Source: Mitsuaria sp. WAJ17
Lineage (GTDB): Bacteria > Pseudomonadota > Gammaproteobacteria > Burkholderiales > Burkholderiaceae_C
Length of the DNA: 64,000 nucleotides
Assembly: GCF_014174515.1 (NCBI RefSeq)
Contig: NZ_JACJUG010000002.1
Span: 248,001-312,000, forward strand
Reading direction: 5' to 3'
Below, piece by piece: positions 28,970 to 37,440 of this stretch. The position numbers and the translations under genes are program-made. How positions within the stretch are numbered: the stretch's first letter is position 1; each line of letters begins with the position of its first letter. The notes under the pieces are model-generated. The model had not been told where the DNA came from. It saw only the letters and a program-made list of their open reading frames with translations, and did not search any database.

Positions 28970-29179
28970 TCAGCAGCCCGGGCGCACGCCGAGCTTGCGC
29001 AGGATCGACTCCATCATGCACCAGCGGGTGAAGCCGCTTTGCAGGAGATTCAGGCCGACGAAGGCCGTGAAGGCCAGCCACCATTGCGAGTGGAACACGG
29101 GGCTGCCGGGCAGACCCAGGGCCAGGGACATCAAGACGAAGAAGCCGGCGGCGATGCGGACGATTTGCCAGGAAGTCAT
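28970..29179 (-). CDS. DUF2892 (YgaP transmembrane-type) protein, first copy
   Basis: 69 residues with two hydrophobic helices and the ending RWCMMESILRKLGVRPGC, which matches the C-terminal pattern of YgaP-like membrane domains. ATG 29179 has AAGGAG eight bases upstream. It begins one base after the RND pump's stop. Function inferred as for the second copy. Confidence 0.8.
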   Translation of the reverse strand: MTSWQIVRIAAGFFVLMSLALGLPGSPVFHSQWWLAFTAFVGLNLLQSGFTRWCMMESILRKLGVRPGC

Positions 29180-29180
29180 G

Positions 29181-32100
29181 TCAGTCTCCTTCAGTGGGGG
29201 AGGGTGTTGAAGACGCGGCCTGCAGCAGATGCAAGCGGTGGCGGTAGGCAATGAAATAGAGCGTCGGGATGACGATCAGCGTCAGCAGGGTCGAGACCAG
29301 GATGCCAAAGATCAGCGAGATGGCCAGGCCGTTGAAGATGGGGTCGTCCAGGATGAAAAAGGCGCCCAGCATGGCGGCCAGGCCCGTCAGCAGGATGGGC
29401 TGGGCGCGGGTGATGGCCGAGCGCAGGATGGCCGACTCGAAGGGCATGCCGGCGCGGACCTGAAGATTGATGAAATCCACCAGCAGGATGGAGTTGCGCA
29501 CGATGATGCCGGCCAGCGCGATCATGCCGATCATGCTGGTGGCGGTGAACTGTGCGCCCAGCAGGGCATGGCCTGGCATCACGCCGATCAGGGTCAGCGG
29601 GATGGGCGCCATGATGATCAGCGGCGTCAGGTAGGAGCCGAACTGCGCCACCACCAGCAGGTAGATCAGCACCAGGCCCACGGCGTAGGCGGCACCCATG
29701 TCGCGGAAGGTCTCATAGGTGATCTGCCACTCGCCGTCCCACTTGAGGGCGTAGCCGCGGTAGGCGTCGTCGGGCTGTCGGATGAAGTGCTCATCGACCC
29801 CGGCGCCGTCCGGCGCCTGGATGCTGGCGATGGCGCTGCGCATCTGGAACATGCCGTAGAGCGGGCTGTCCACGCGGCCGGCCATGTCGCCCATCACATA
29901 GTTCACCGGCAGCAGGTCCTTGTGATGGATGGGTTGCTCGCGCAGGCTGTCGGAGATCGTCACCAGCTCGCGCAGCGGCACCAGCGCTCCCTGCGCCGAG
30001 CGCACGCGCAGGGAGAGCAGGGCGTCCAGGCTGCCTTGCTGCTCGGGTGGCAGCTGCAGCCAGGCGGCGGCGGGGTACTTGCTCTGGTCATGGAGCCAGA
30101 CCACCGCCTCGCCGGCCTGGGCCGTGCGCAGGGTGCTGACGATGGCGGCCTGGCTCACGCCCAGCTGCGCGGCGCGGGCGCGCTGCACCAGCAGCAGCTG
30201 GCGCGGGGCGGCGGCGATGCTGCTGTCGTCCACGTCCACCACGCCGGTCTGCTGCTCGAAGACCTGGCGCACCTGGCGTGCCAGCTGCTGGCGGCCGGCG
30301 TCGTCGGGGCCGTAAACCTCGGCCACCAGCGGCGCCAGTACCGGCGGGCCCGGCGGCACTTCCACCACTTTCACGTTGGCGCCAAAACGCCGGGCGATGG
30401 CCTGCAGCGGCGGGCGCAGGCGGGTGGCGATGGCATGGCTCTGCGCCTGGCGGTGGTGCTTGTCGACCAGATTGACCTGGATGTCGCCCAGCTCGCCACC
30501 GGCGCGCAGCTCGTACTGGCGCACCAGGCCGTTGAAGTTGATGGGCGAGGCCGTGCCGGCATAGGCCTGGTAGTGCAGCACCTCGGGCACGGTGGACAGG
30601 TAGGCGCCCAGCTCGTGCATGACCGCGGCCGTCTGCTCCACCGGTGTGCCCGCCGGCATGTCCACCACCAGCTGGAGCTCGGACTTGTTGTCGAAGGGCA
30701 GCATCTTGAGCATGACCAGCCCTCCCGCGGGCAGGGCCAGCGAGAGCGCGATCAGCCCCGCGATGCCCAGGCCCAGCAGTCGGCGGCTGCGGGCGCCGCG
30801 CTGTGCGTCCAGCAGTGGCGTGAACAGCCGCGTGAAGAGAGGCGCCAGCTTCGCGGAGAGCCCCTGCAATGCGTCCGGATCCGCCGGATGATCGGCGGGC
30901 AGCGCCTTCATCCACAGGCGGGCCAGCCAGGGTGTCACCACGAAGGCGATGGCCAGTGACAGCAGCATGCCCATGCTGGCGTTGATGGGGATGGGCCCCA
31001 TGTAGGGCCCCATCAGCCCGCTGACGAAGGCCATGGGCAGCAAGGCGGCGATCACCGTCAGCGTGGCCAGGATGGTGGGGCCGCCGACCTCATCGACGGC
31101 ACCCGGAATCAGCTGGGCCAGGCTGCGGCCCGGATGCATCTGCTGGTGGCGGTGGATGTTCTCGACCACCACGATGGCGTCGTCCACCAGGATGCCGATC
31201 GAGAAGATCAGCGCGAACAACGAGACCCGGTTGAGAGTGAAGCCCCAGGCCCAGGAGGCGAAGAGGGTGACGGTCAGCGTGAGGATCACGGCCGCGCCCA
31301 CGATGGCGGCCTCGCGCCGGCCCAGGGCGAGGAAGACCAGGCCCACCACCGAGGCAGTGGCGAAGAGCAGCTTCTGGATCAGCTTCTGAGCCTTGTCGTT
31401 GGCGGTGGCGCCGTAGTTGCGCGTCTCCTGCACCAGCACCTCGGCGGGGATGACGGTGTTGCGCAGCGCCTCCACCCGGTGTCGCAGCGCATTGGCGACG
31501 TCGATGGCGTTCTCGCCGGCCTTCTTGGTAATGGCGATCGTGATGGCCGGATGCTCGCCCCGCAGCTCGGAGGCCGCCCCTTGCGGCTGCGGCGCACCGC
31601 CCGTGCCGTGCCATACGTAGCGGCTGGGCGTCAGGGGGCCATCGACGATGCGGGCCACCTCACGCAGGAACAGGGGCCGGCCTTCGCGCACGCCCACCAC
31701 CAGCTCCTCCAGGTCGCGGGCCGAGGACAACCAGGAGCCGGCCTCCAGCGCGATGGCCTGGCCGCCCTGCAGCAGCTCGCCAACGGGCTGTCCCATCTGG
31801 GCCGACTGCAGGGCTTGGCGCAGTTCGCCCAGGCTGAGCCCGGCCTTGGCCAGGCGCGCGGCGTCGATGTGGATCTGCACGGCGCGGCCCGGGCCGCCCA
31901 GGCTCACCACGTCACGGGTTCCGGGCACGCGCTTGAGCTCGTTCTCCAGGCTGTGGGCCACGCGCTCGAGATCGTAGGCGCCCGTCTCGGGCTGGGTGCT
32001 GAAGAGGGTGAAGCTGACGATGGGCACGTCGTCGATGCCCTTGGGCTTGACCAGGGGCTGCTGCACCCCGAGCCCGACGGGCAGCCAGTCGGCATGGCTG

Positions 32101-32471
32101 CTGACGGTGTCATGCAGGCGCACCAGGGCCTCGGTGCGCGGCACGCCGACCTTGAACTGCACGGTCAGCACTGCGAGGCCGGGACGGGAGACCGACATCA
32201 CATGCTCGACCCCCGCCATCCGCGAGAGCACCTGCTCGCCGGGACTGGCCACCATCTGCTCCACGTCCTTGACCGAGGCGCCGGGGAAGGGCACCAGCAC
32301 GTTGGCCATGGTGACGTTGATCTGCGGCTCCTCCTCGCGTGGCGTGACCAGCACAGCAAAGACGCCCAACAGCAGGGCCACCAGGGCCAGCAACGGGGTG
32401 ATGTGGGCAGACTGGAAGAAGGCCGCGATGCGCCCCGAGGCGCCCAGTGCCGGCTTGTCCATTGAATCCAT
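29181..32471 (-). CDS. RND-family efflux pump, inner-membrane subunit
   Basis: 1096 residues, 12 transmembrane helices with two large periplasmic loops. The proton-relay aspartates are present in GILVDDAIVVVENIHRHQQ, and the N-terminus has the family's GASVKDVEQMV, VMSVSRPGLAVLTVQF and PIVSFTLFS. It is of the AcrB/MexF-like general class rather than the heavy-metal CusA class. The adaptor precedes it and small sulfur-chemistry genes follow; no outer-membrane channel is present. GGGAG lies before ATG 32471. Substrate unknown; context suggests sulfur-containing toxic compounds. Confidence 0.92.
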   Translation of the reverse strand: MDSMDKPALGASGRIAAFFQSAHITPLLALVALLLGVFAVLVTPREEEPQINVTMANVLVPFPGASVKDVEQMVASPGEQVLSRMAGVEHVMSVSRPGLAVLTVQFKVGVPRTEALVRLHDTVSSHADWLPVGLGVQQPLVKPKGIDDVPIVSFTLFSTQPETGAYDLERVAHSLENELKRVPGTRDVVSLGGPGRAVQIHIDAARLAKAGLSLGELRQALQSAQMGQPVGELLQGGQAIALEAGSWLSSARDLEELVVGVREGRPLFLREVARIVDGPLTPSRYVWHGTGGAPQPQGAASELRGEHPAITIAITKKAGENAIDVANALRHRVEALRNTVIPAEVLVQETRNYGATANDKAQKLIQKLLFATASVVGLVFLALGRREAAIVGAAVILTLTVTLFASWAWGFTLNRVSLFALIFSIGILVDDAIVVVENIHRHQQMHPGRSLAQLIPGAVDEVGGPTILATLTVIAALLPMAFVSGLMGPYMGPIPINASMGMLLSLAIAFVVTPWLARLWMKALPADHPADPDALQGLSAKLAPLFTRLFTPLLDAQRGARSRRLLGLGIAGLIALSLALPAGGLVMLKMLPFDNKSELQLVVDMPAGTPVEQTAAVMHELGAYLSTVPEVLHYQAYAGTASPINFNGLVRQYELRAGGELGDIQVNLVDKHHRQAQSHAIATRLRPPLQAIARRFGANVKVVEVPPGPPVLAPLVAEVYGPDDAGRQQLARQVRQVFEQQTGVVDVDDSSIAAAPRQLLLVQRARAAQLGVSQAAIVSTLRTAQAGEAVVWLHDQSKYPAAAWLQLPPEQQGSLDALLSLRVRSAQGALVPLRELVTISDSLREQPIHHKDLLPVNYVMGDMAGRVDSPLYGMFQMRSAIASIQAPDGAGVDEHFIRQPDDAYRGYALKWDGEWQITYETFRDMGAAYAVGLVLIYLLVVAQFGSYLTPLIIMAPIPLTLIGVMPGHALLGAQFTATSMIGMIALAGIIVRNSILLVDFINLQVRAGMPFESAILRSAITRAQPILLTGLAAMLGAFFILDDPIFNGLAISLIFGILVSTLLTLIVIPTLYFIAYRHRLHLLQAASSTPSPTEGD

Positions 32472-32483
32472 GGGGACTCCCGC

Positions 32484-33560
32484 TCAACGCAGCCGGGCGG
32501 CAGCCTGCGGCTCCAGGGCCACGCGCTCGCCGGCCTTCAGGCCGCTGAGGATCTCGATCTGGCTGCCGCGGCTTTCGCCCAGACGCACCTGGCGCAGCAG
32601 GGGTCGGCCTTCGGCATTGAGTACATAGAGCCCGGTCATTTCCGCACGGCGCACCACGGCCTGGGTCGGCACCAGCAGGGGGGCTGCCAGGGCGGGAGCC
32701 TCAGCCGCGCCACTCAGCCGGATGCGCGCGAACTGGCCGGGCACCAGGCCCTTCAGGGTGGCGGGCAGCTCGGCCCGCAGCTCCATGGTGCCGCTGCTGC
32801 TGTCCACGGTCGGCAGCCATTGCACGCGACTGGGGATCTGCCCTTGCACGCCCAGGGTGGGAAGGTCGAGCAGGACGGCGTTGCCCGCGGCCTGGGCGGC
32901 TTGTGCCTGGGCCTGCGGCACATGGGCCGTGACGCGCAGGGCTGAGGGGTCGTAGAGCACGGCGAGACTGCGGCCGGGCAGGGCCATATCGCCCTGCACC
33001 ACGGGCAGCTCCGCGATCACGCCGGCAAAGGGCGCACGCAGCTGGAACCAGGCGCTCTGGCTGCGCGCCGCGCCGGCCTGGGCCAACTGGGCCTGCACCT
33101 GGGCCGCCGTGGCCTTGAACTGGGCGTCCGCCTGATCCAGGGCCGCCTGGCTGATGAAGCGCTGGTTGAAGAGTTGTTGCTGGCGGTCCAGCTCGCGCCG
33201 GGCCAGCTCCAACTGGGCGCGCGCGACCTGGGTCTGAGCCTCGCTGGCCTGGGCACTTTGGTCGGCGCTGCGGGCGTCCAGGCGCATCAGCAGTTGGCCT
33301 GCCTTGACGGTGTCTCCGGGCTTGACCAGCAGCTCCACCACGGCACCAGCCACCTGGGCGGCCAGCGTGGTCTGGCGCATGGCTTCGACGCGGGCCTCAA
33401 AGGACTGGCTCTGCGCGCCGCTGCCTGCCTGCACGGTGTAGGTCCTGAGCGAGGGCAGGACCATCTCGGCTGCCTGGGCTGGGCCGTCTGGCAGGCCGGC
33501 CAGGGCCAGCATCAGCAGGGCTGCGACCGGGAGAAGGGCGGGGGAAGGGATCTTGCGCAT
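32484..33560 (-). CDS. RND efflux periplasmic adaptor (membrane fusion protein)
   Basis: 358 residues with a signal peptide (hydrophobic run after MRKIPSPALL, cleavage near AQAAE), a biotinyl-lipoyl half-motif (AGAVVELLVKPGDTVKAGQLL), a coiled-coil hairpin (about 95-165), the returning half-motif (APFAGVIAELPVVQGDM) and a beta-barrel. First gene of the operon, 13 bases before the pump. Confidence 0.92.
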   Translation of the reverse strand: MRKIPSPALLPVAALLMLALAGLPDGPAQAAEMVLPSLRTYTVQAGSGAQSQSFEARVEAMRQTTLAAQVAGAVVELLVKPGDTVKAGQLLMRLDARSADQSAQASEAQTQVARAQLELARRELDRQQQLFNQRFISQAALDQADAQFKATAAQVQAQLAQAGAARSQSAWFQLRAPFAGVIAELPVVQGDMALPGRSLAVLYDPSALRVTAHVPQAQAQAAQAAGNAVLLDLPTLGVQGQIPSRVQWLPTVDSSSGTMELRAELPATLKGLVPGQFARIRLSGAAEAPALAAPLLVPTQAVVRRAEMTGLYVLNAEGRPLLRQVRLGESRGSQIEILSGLKAGERVALEPQAAARLR

Positions 33561-33601
33561 GGTGGGGCGTCGAGGGCTGGACAGGGCGTCGTGTTATATT
33601 T

Positions 33602-33630
33602 ATTATTTGCGCAATCATGCAAATAGTCAA
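33602..33630 (-). promoter_or_regulatory. Promoter of the RND/sulfur operon
   Basis: On the minus strand TTGACT (33625-33630) is followed after 17 bases by AATAAT (33602-33607), a good sigma-70 promoter, about 42 bases from the adaptor start. Confidence 0.65.
33604..33625. promoter_or_regulatory. Palindromic operator between RND operon and arsR gene
   Basis: TATTTGC-N8-GCAAATA is a perfect 7-bp inverted repeat lying exactly across the -35/-10 spacer of the RND operon promoter. This is where an ArsR repressor would block transcription, and the arsR gene starts 75 bases away on the other strand. Confidence 0.65.
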
Positions 33631-33699
33631 ATGGTTCCATCCAGGCGGCGTGGACCGGATGGGTCCATGGCTGCTGCGCCCGCCGGAGGTCGGCCTGTC

Positions 33700-34110
33700 A
33701 TGCCCAAGTCCCGTCCTGCCCCCGATGTATCCCCGCCGCTGCCGGCGCCGGTCAATGCGGCGAAGCCTGGCGGCATTCGCAACCTGCCAGACAGCGCTCT
33801 GCCGCAGGTGGCGGGCTTCTTCCAATTGCTGGCCGAGCCCAGCCGGCTGCGCGTGCTCCATCTGCTGCGCGAGCAGCCGCAGTGCGTGGGCGATCTGGCC
33901 CGGGCTTGCGGCAGCAGCACCGCCAACATCTCGCGGCATCTGGCGCAGCTGCAGCACCATGGTCTGGTGCACCGCGAGGGCCGGGGCACCCATGTGTACT
34001 ACCGCATCGCCGACCCCTCGGTCTATGCGCTGTGTGACCTCGTCTGCGGCCAACTGGCCCGCCAGCACGCGCGCATCGCCAAGGCTGGCGCCAGCGTCCT
34101 CAGGCCTTGA
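33700..34110 (+). CDS. ArsR-family repressor, possibly persulfide- or thiol-sensing
   Basis: 136 residues. The winged helix is clear (LAEPSRLRVLHLLREQPQCV, ARACGSSTANISRHLAQLQ, HVYYRIADPSVY). The ELCVCDL metal motif of classical ArsR is missing. Cysteines instead lie at the start of the HTH (PQCVGD), in it (RACGSS) and in the last helix (YALCDLVCGQ), which recalls the two-cysteine BigR/SqrR sulfide sensors, though the match is only by position. GGAGG lies ten bases before ATG 33700, favoured over ATGs at 33631 and 33667. It is divergent from the RND/sulfur operon and just upstream of a rhodanese. Confidence 0.82.
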   Translation: MPKSRPAPDVSPPLPAPVNAAKPGGIRNLPDSALPQVAGFFQLLAEPSRLRVLHLLREQPQCVGDLARACGSSTANISRHLAQLQHHGLVHREGRGTHVYYRIADPSVYALCDLVCGQLARQHARIAKAGASVLRP

Positions 34111-34158
34111 GCGCTTCCTTCCATTTGTCCTGCTTGACCACGCAAGGAATGCACCGAC

Positions 34159-34485
34159 ATGAACAAGCCCCCGCTGCACCTCGATCCCCGATCCGCCCTG
34201 GAGGCCCTGCACCAGGGGGCCTGGCTGGTGGATGTGCGCGAGCCCCACGAGAGAGCCCGCCTGGCCTACGCCGTGCAACGCTGCATCCCCATGCCCCTGA
34301 GCGAGCTGGAGCGCCGCCACCACGAGCTGCCGCGCGATGCCGAGCTGGTCCTGGCCTGCGCGGCCGGGGGGCGCAGCCAGCAGGCCATGGGCTACCTCCT
34401 GCACCACGGCCACAGCAAGGTGCGCAACCTGGCAGGGGGCATGGCCGCCTGGATGGCCCATGGCCTGCCGGTGGCGGTCGCCTGA
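34159..34485 (+). CDS. Single-domain rhodanese
   Basis: Sulfurtransferase domain of 108 residues. The active-site loop is CAAGGRSQQAMGYL (catalytic Cys) and the second signature is RNLAGGMAAWMAHGLPV. No signal peptide, so cytoplasmic. It lies 48 bases after the ArsR gene in the same direction and probably shares its transcript. It would supply or remove persulfide sulfur alongside the thioredoxin and OsmC proteins of the divergent operon. Confidence 0.9.
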   Translation: MNKPPLHLDPRSALEALHQGAWLVDVREPHERARLAYAVQRCIPMPLSELERRHHELPRDAELVLACAAGGRSQQAMGYLLHHGHSKVRNLAGGMAAWMAHGLPVAVA

Positions 34486-34507
34486 GGCCCAGCGCGACAA
34501 GGCGCCC

Positions 34508-34543
34508 AGCCTTGATTCGCGGCATCTGCCGCAAATCAAGGCT
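34508..34543. terminator. Long near-perfect hairpin after the rhodanese gene
   Basis: AGCCTTGATT (34508-34517) pairs with AATCAAGGCT (34534-34543), and inside it GCGGCA pairs with TGCCGC, giving 16 pairs, one mismatch and a 2-base loop. It is followed only by TTCTCCC, so it may be a terminator, a processing site or a protein-binding palindrome. Confidence 0.5.
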
Positions 34544-34608
34544 TCTCCCTGTGGCGTTGACGCCCAAGGACCGGGCCGGCCTTCGCCGGCTTCCTCTACG
34601 ATGAACGC

Positions 34609-35685
34609 ATGGCGCTGCGCTTCCTGCTCGTCTTGTCCTGCGTCCTGGGACTTCCGGGACTCCTGGGCCCGCATGGCCCGGCTGCGGCACAGCCGGGGGC
34701 CAAGGTTTTGCGCGTGCTGGCCTGGCCGGGTTATGCCGATCCTGAGGTGCTGCAGGGTTTCACCCAGAAGACCGGGGCGCGGGTGGAGCTCACCGTGGTT
34801 GGCTCCGACGAGGCCATGCGCCAGCGGCTGCTGGCCAACAAGGGCGGCGACTTCGACGTCTTCGCCCTCAACACCGCCGAACTCCAGCAGTACATCGAGC
34901 AGGGCATGGCCCTGCCCATCGACCTCCAGCGCATCCCCAACACCCGGCGCCAGCTGCCGCGCTTCCGCGAGCTGGCGTCCATCCCGGGCTTGAGCCGCCG
35001 GCGCGAGGGCCAGCTGCGGGTCTTCGCCGTGCCCTATACCTACTCGGAGATGGGCCTGATCTACGACCGGCGCCAGATCACCACACCGCCTGGCTCCCTG
35101 CAGGACCTCTGGGATCCGCGCTGGAAGGGCAAGGTCCTGGCCTATGCGGGCGGCACCCACAACTTCTCGCTGGCCGCGCTGGCCCTGGGCCAGGCCCAGC
35201 CCTTCCACATCGAGGACTCGCGCTGGCCGGCGGCCGTGGACAAGCTGGTGGCCCTGCGGCGCAATGTGCTGAGCTTCTACAGCCTGCCGGAGGAGTCCGT
35301 GCAGCTGTTCCAGCGGCATCGCGTCGCCCTGATGTACGCCAATTACGGCATGCAACAGGTGCACCTCCTGAAGGCTGCGGGTGCCGATGTGGGCTATGTG
35401 ATTCCGCGCGAAGGCGCGCTGGCCTGGCTGGATTGCTGGGCCATCTCCACGGCCACGCGCCAGCCCGAACTGGCCCATGCCTGGATCAACTTCATGCTGG
35501 AGGAGCCCGCCAGCAGCCTGCTGGTCACGCGCCAGGGCCTGGCCAACACGGTCAGCGAATCGGTCAGCAGCGCGCCGCAGGTGCCGCTGCGTTGGTTGGA
35601 GCCGGTGGAGGACGAGCCGCGGCGCGAGCTGCTCTGGTCCCGCATCCAGTCCGGTGACCAGCCGTCCAAGGTGCTGCATCGATGA
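34609..35685 (+). CDS. PotD-like periplasmic polyamine-binding protein
   Basis: 358 residues with a signal peptide (cleavage near AAAQP). It shows the PotD/PotF fold: RVLAWPGYADPEVLQGFTQ at the start, FDVFALNTAELQQYI, PYTYSEMGLIYDR, LQDLWDPRWKGKV and AWLDCWAISTATRQPE. No ABC permease or ATPase is nearby. The stop overlaps the ATG of a Cache-GGDEF gene (ATGA), so it is probably a ligand-binding partner of that sensor, as NspS is for MbaA in Vibrio cholerae. Ligand inferred as a polyamine. Confidence 0.82.
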   Translation: MALRFLLVLSCVLGLPGLLGPHGPAAAQPGAKVLRVLAWPGYADPEVLQGFTQKTGARVELTVVGSDEAMRQRLLANKGGDFDVFALNTAELQQYIEQGMALPIDLQRIPNTRRQLPRFRELASIPGLSRRREGQLRVFAVPYTYSEMGLIYDRRQITTPPGSLQDLWDPRWKGKVLAYAGGTHNFSLAALALGQAQPFHIEDSRWPAAVDKLVALRRNVLSFYSLPEESVQLFQRHRVALMYANYGMQQVHLLKAAGADVGYVIPREGALAWLDCWAISTATRQPELAHAWINFMLEEPASSLLVTRQGLANTVSESVSSAPQVPLRWLEPVEDEPRRELLWSRIQSGDQPSKVLHR

Positions 35686-37424
35686 AGGTCGGCATCTCCT
35701 GGCGTCTGGGCCTTGCATTGGCCCTGAGCGGCGTGCTGGCCGCCGGGCTGACGGGCTATTACGCCTACAGTGCCAGCCGCCAACTCCTGGTCGCGGCCGC
35801 CGAGCAGCGCCTCGTGACGGCCACTCGGGTGCTGGTCCGCCAGCTGGCCGTGGGGCTGGACGGCACGGCCCGGGACGTGCTGATGGTGGCCGGTCATCCG
35901 GGTGCCGCCCGCCTGCTGCTGCGCGCGGACCCCGAGCTGGTGGCCCGCAACGAGACCACCCTGGCCCAGCTGTTCCGCCAGGTGCTGGAGACCCATCCCG
36001 AGTACTTCCAGATGCGCCTGATGGACGCCGCCAACCATGGCCTCGAGCGCGTGCGCGTGGACCGTGACGACATCGGCGTGACCCGCGTGCAGGGCGAGGA
36101 CCTGCAGGAGAAGGGCCACTATCCCTACGTCTACGAGGCGATGCGCCTGCAGGCCGGCCAGGTCTATGTCTCGCGCGCGGTGATCAACCATGAGGTCGGC
36201 GCCCATGCCGGCCATGGCAAGCCGGCACTGGAGGTGTCCGCGCCGGTGATGGACATGCATGGCGTGGTGCTGGGCGTCATCGTGATCAATGTGGACCTGA
36301 ATGGCCTCTTCGGCCAGCTCGCCGCCGACCTCCCACCGGGCCTTCAGCTCTACCTCAGCAACGCGCAGGGCGAGTACCTGGTCCATCCCGACCGGAGCAA
36401 GACCTTTGCCTTTGACCGCGGCCAGTCCTCGCTGGTGCAGGACGAGTTCCCCAGCGTGAGCGAACTGCTGGTGAACCCGCCGGTCCAGGGCGAACAGACG
36501 GTGGTGACCCGTTCCCTGGGCAGCAATGCCACGGCCCATGTGGCGGCCTTCGTGCGTCAGCCGCCGTCAATGCTGAAGGCGGAGGAGGACTTTGTGCTGG
36601 GCCTCTCGCAACCCCTGTCCGAGGTGCTGTCCGAGAGCGACAGTCTCGGGCGCATGGTGCTGCGCATCGTCGCCGCCTTCAGTGCGCTGGCGGTGCTGAT
36701 GGCCGCCCTGCTGGCGCGCGCGTTGACCCGGCCGCTGGCGCAGATCGTCCGCGCGGTGGAGGGTTTCGTGGGCGGTCTGCGCAGCGATGAACTGCCCACC
36801 GGCCGCCGGGACGAGATCGGCATGCTGGCCCGCTCCATCGAGCACATGCAGATGCAGATTGGCGGCCAGTTCGCCAAGCTGGCCCAGAAGCAGCACGAGC
36901 TGGACCACCTGGCCAGCCATGACAGCCTGACCGGCTTGCAGAACCGCCGCTTCTTCATGGACCGGCTGGACCATGCCCTGGCCCATGCCCGCCGTGACCA
37001 GGGCCGTCTGGCCATGCTCTTCGTGGACCTGGACGGCTTCAAGGAGATCAACGACAGCGTGGGCCATGCGGCCGGTGATGCCGTGCTCAAGGCTCTGGCC
37101 CTGCGGCTGCGGCACATGGTGCGGGAGTCCGACACCGTGGCCCGCATCGGCGGCGACGAGTTCGTGATCCTCATCGACCAGGTGAGCGATCCCGAGGACG
37201 TGGACGTGGTCGCCCGCAAGATCCGCGACGCCCTGGCCGAGCCCGTGCTGTGGGAAGGGCGCGAGCTGCGGGTCGGCGCCAGCGTGGGGGTCGGCCGCTT
37301 CCCCGAGCACGGGCAGGACGGCGAAACGCTGATGGGCGCGGCCGACCAGGCCATGTACCGGGCCAAGAGCGGCGGTGGTGGTCTGATCTGCCATGCCGAG
37401 GCGCCGCCGCGGCGCCTGCCCTGA
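35682..37424 (+). CDS. Membrane diguanylate cyclase with Cache sensor and HAMP
   Basis: 580 residues: TM1 (about 10-28), periplasmic double-Cache-like domain (to about 320), TM2 (about 325-347), HAMP (to about 400) and a GGDEF domain. The active site ARIGGDEFVIL is intact, and RESD five residues upstream is a proper inhibitory (I) site. There is no EAL domain, unlike MbaA. Translation overlaps the PotD-like gene by 4 bases, so the two should be made together and the binding protein likely docks on the Cache domain. Confidence 0.9.
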   Translation: MKVGISWRLGLALALSGVLAAGLTGYYAYSASRQLLVAAAEQRLVTATRVLVRQLAVGLDGTARDVLMVAGHPGAARLLLRADPELVARNETTLAQLFRQVLETHPEYFQMRLMDAANHGLERVRVDRDDIGVTRVQGEDLQEKGHYPYVYEAMRLQAGQVYVSRAVINHEVGAHAGHGKPALEVSAPVMDMHGVVLGVIVINVDLNGLFGQLAADLPPGLQLYLSNAQGEYLVHPDRSKTFAFDRGQSSLVQDEFPSVSELLVNPPVQGEQTVVTRSLGSNATAHVAAFVRQPPSMLKAEEDFVLGLSQPLSEVLSESDSLGRMVLRIVAAFSALAVLMAALLARALTRPLAQIVRAVEGFVGGLRSDELPTGRRDEIGMLARSIEHMQMQIGGQFAKLAQKQHELDHLASHDSLTGLQNRRFFMDRLDHALAHARRDQGRLAMLFVDLDGFKEINDSVGHAAGDAVLKALALRLRHMVRESDTVARIGGDEFVILIDQVSDPEDVDVVARKIRDALAEPVLWEGRELRVGASVGVGRFPEHGQDGETLMGAADQAMYRAKSGGGGLICHAEAPPRRLP

Positions 37425-37440
37425 CCGACGCTGCGGGCGA

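Noticed and set aside
29229..32465. Long plus-strand frames opposite the RND pump
   Set aside because: Shadow frames of the pump gene with low-complexity composition.
29181..32471. Heavy-metal (CusA-type) RND pump
   Set aside because: The sequence lacks the CusA/CzcA signatures and looks like the general AcrB/MexF class; the copper operon is elsewhere.
34508..34543. FNR-type site within the hairpin (TTGATT...AATCAA)
   Set aside because: The half-sites are 16 bases apart instead of 4, so it is not an FNR box.
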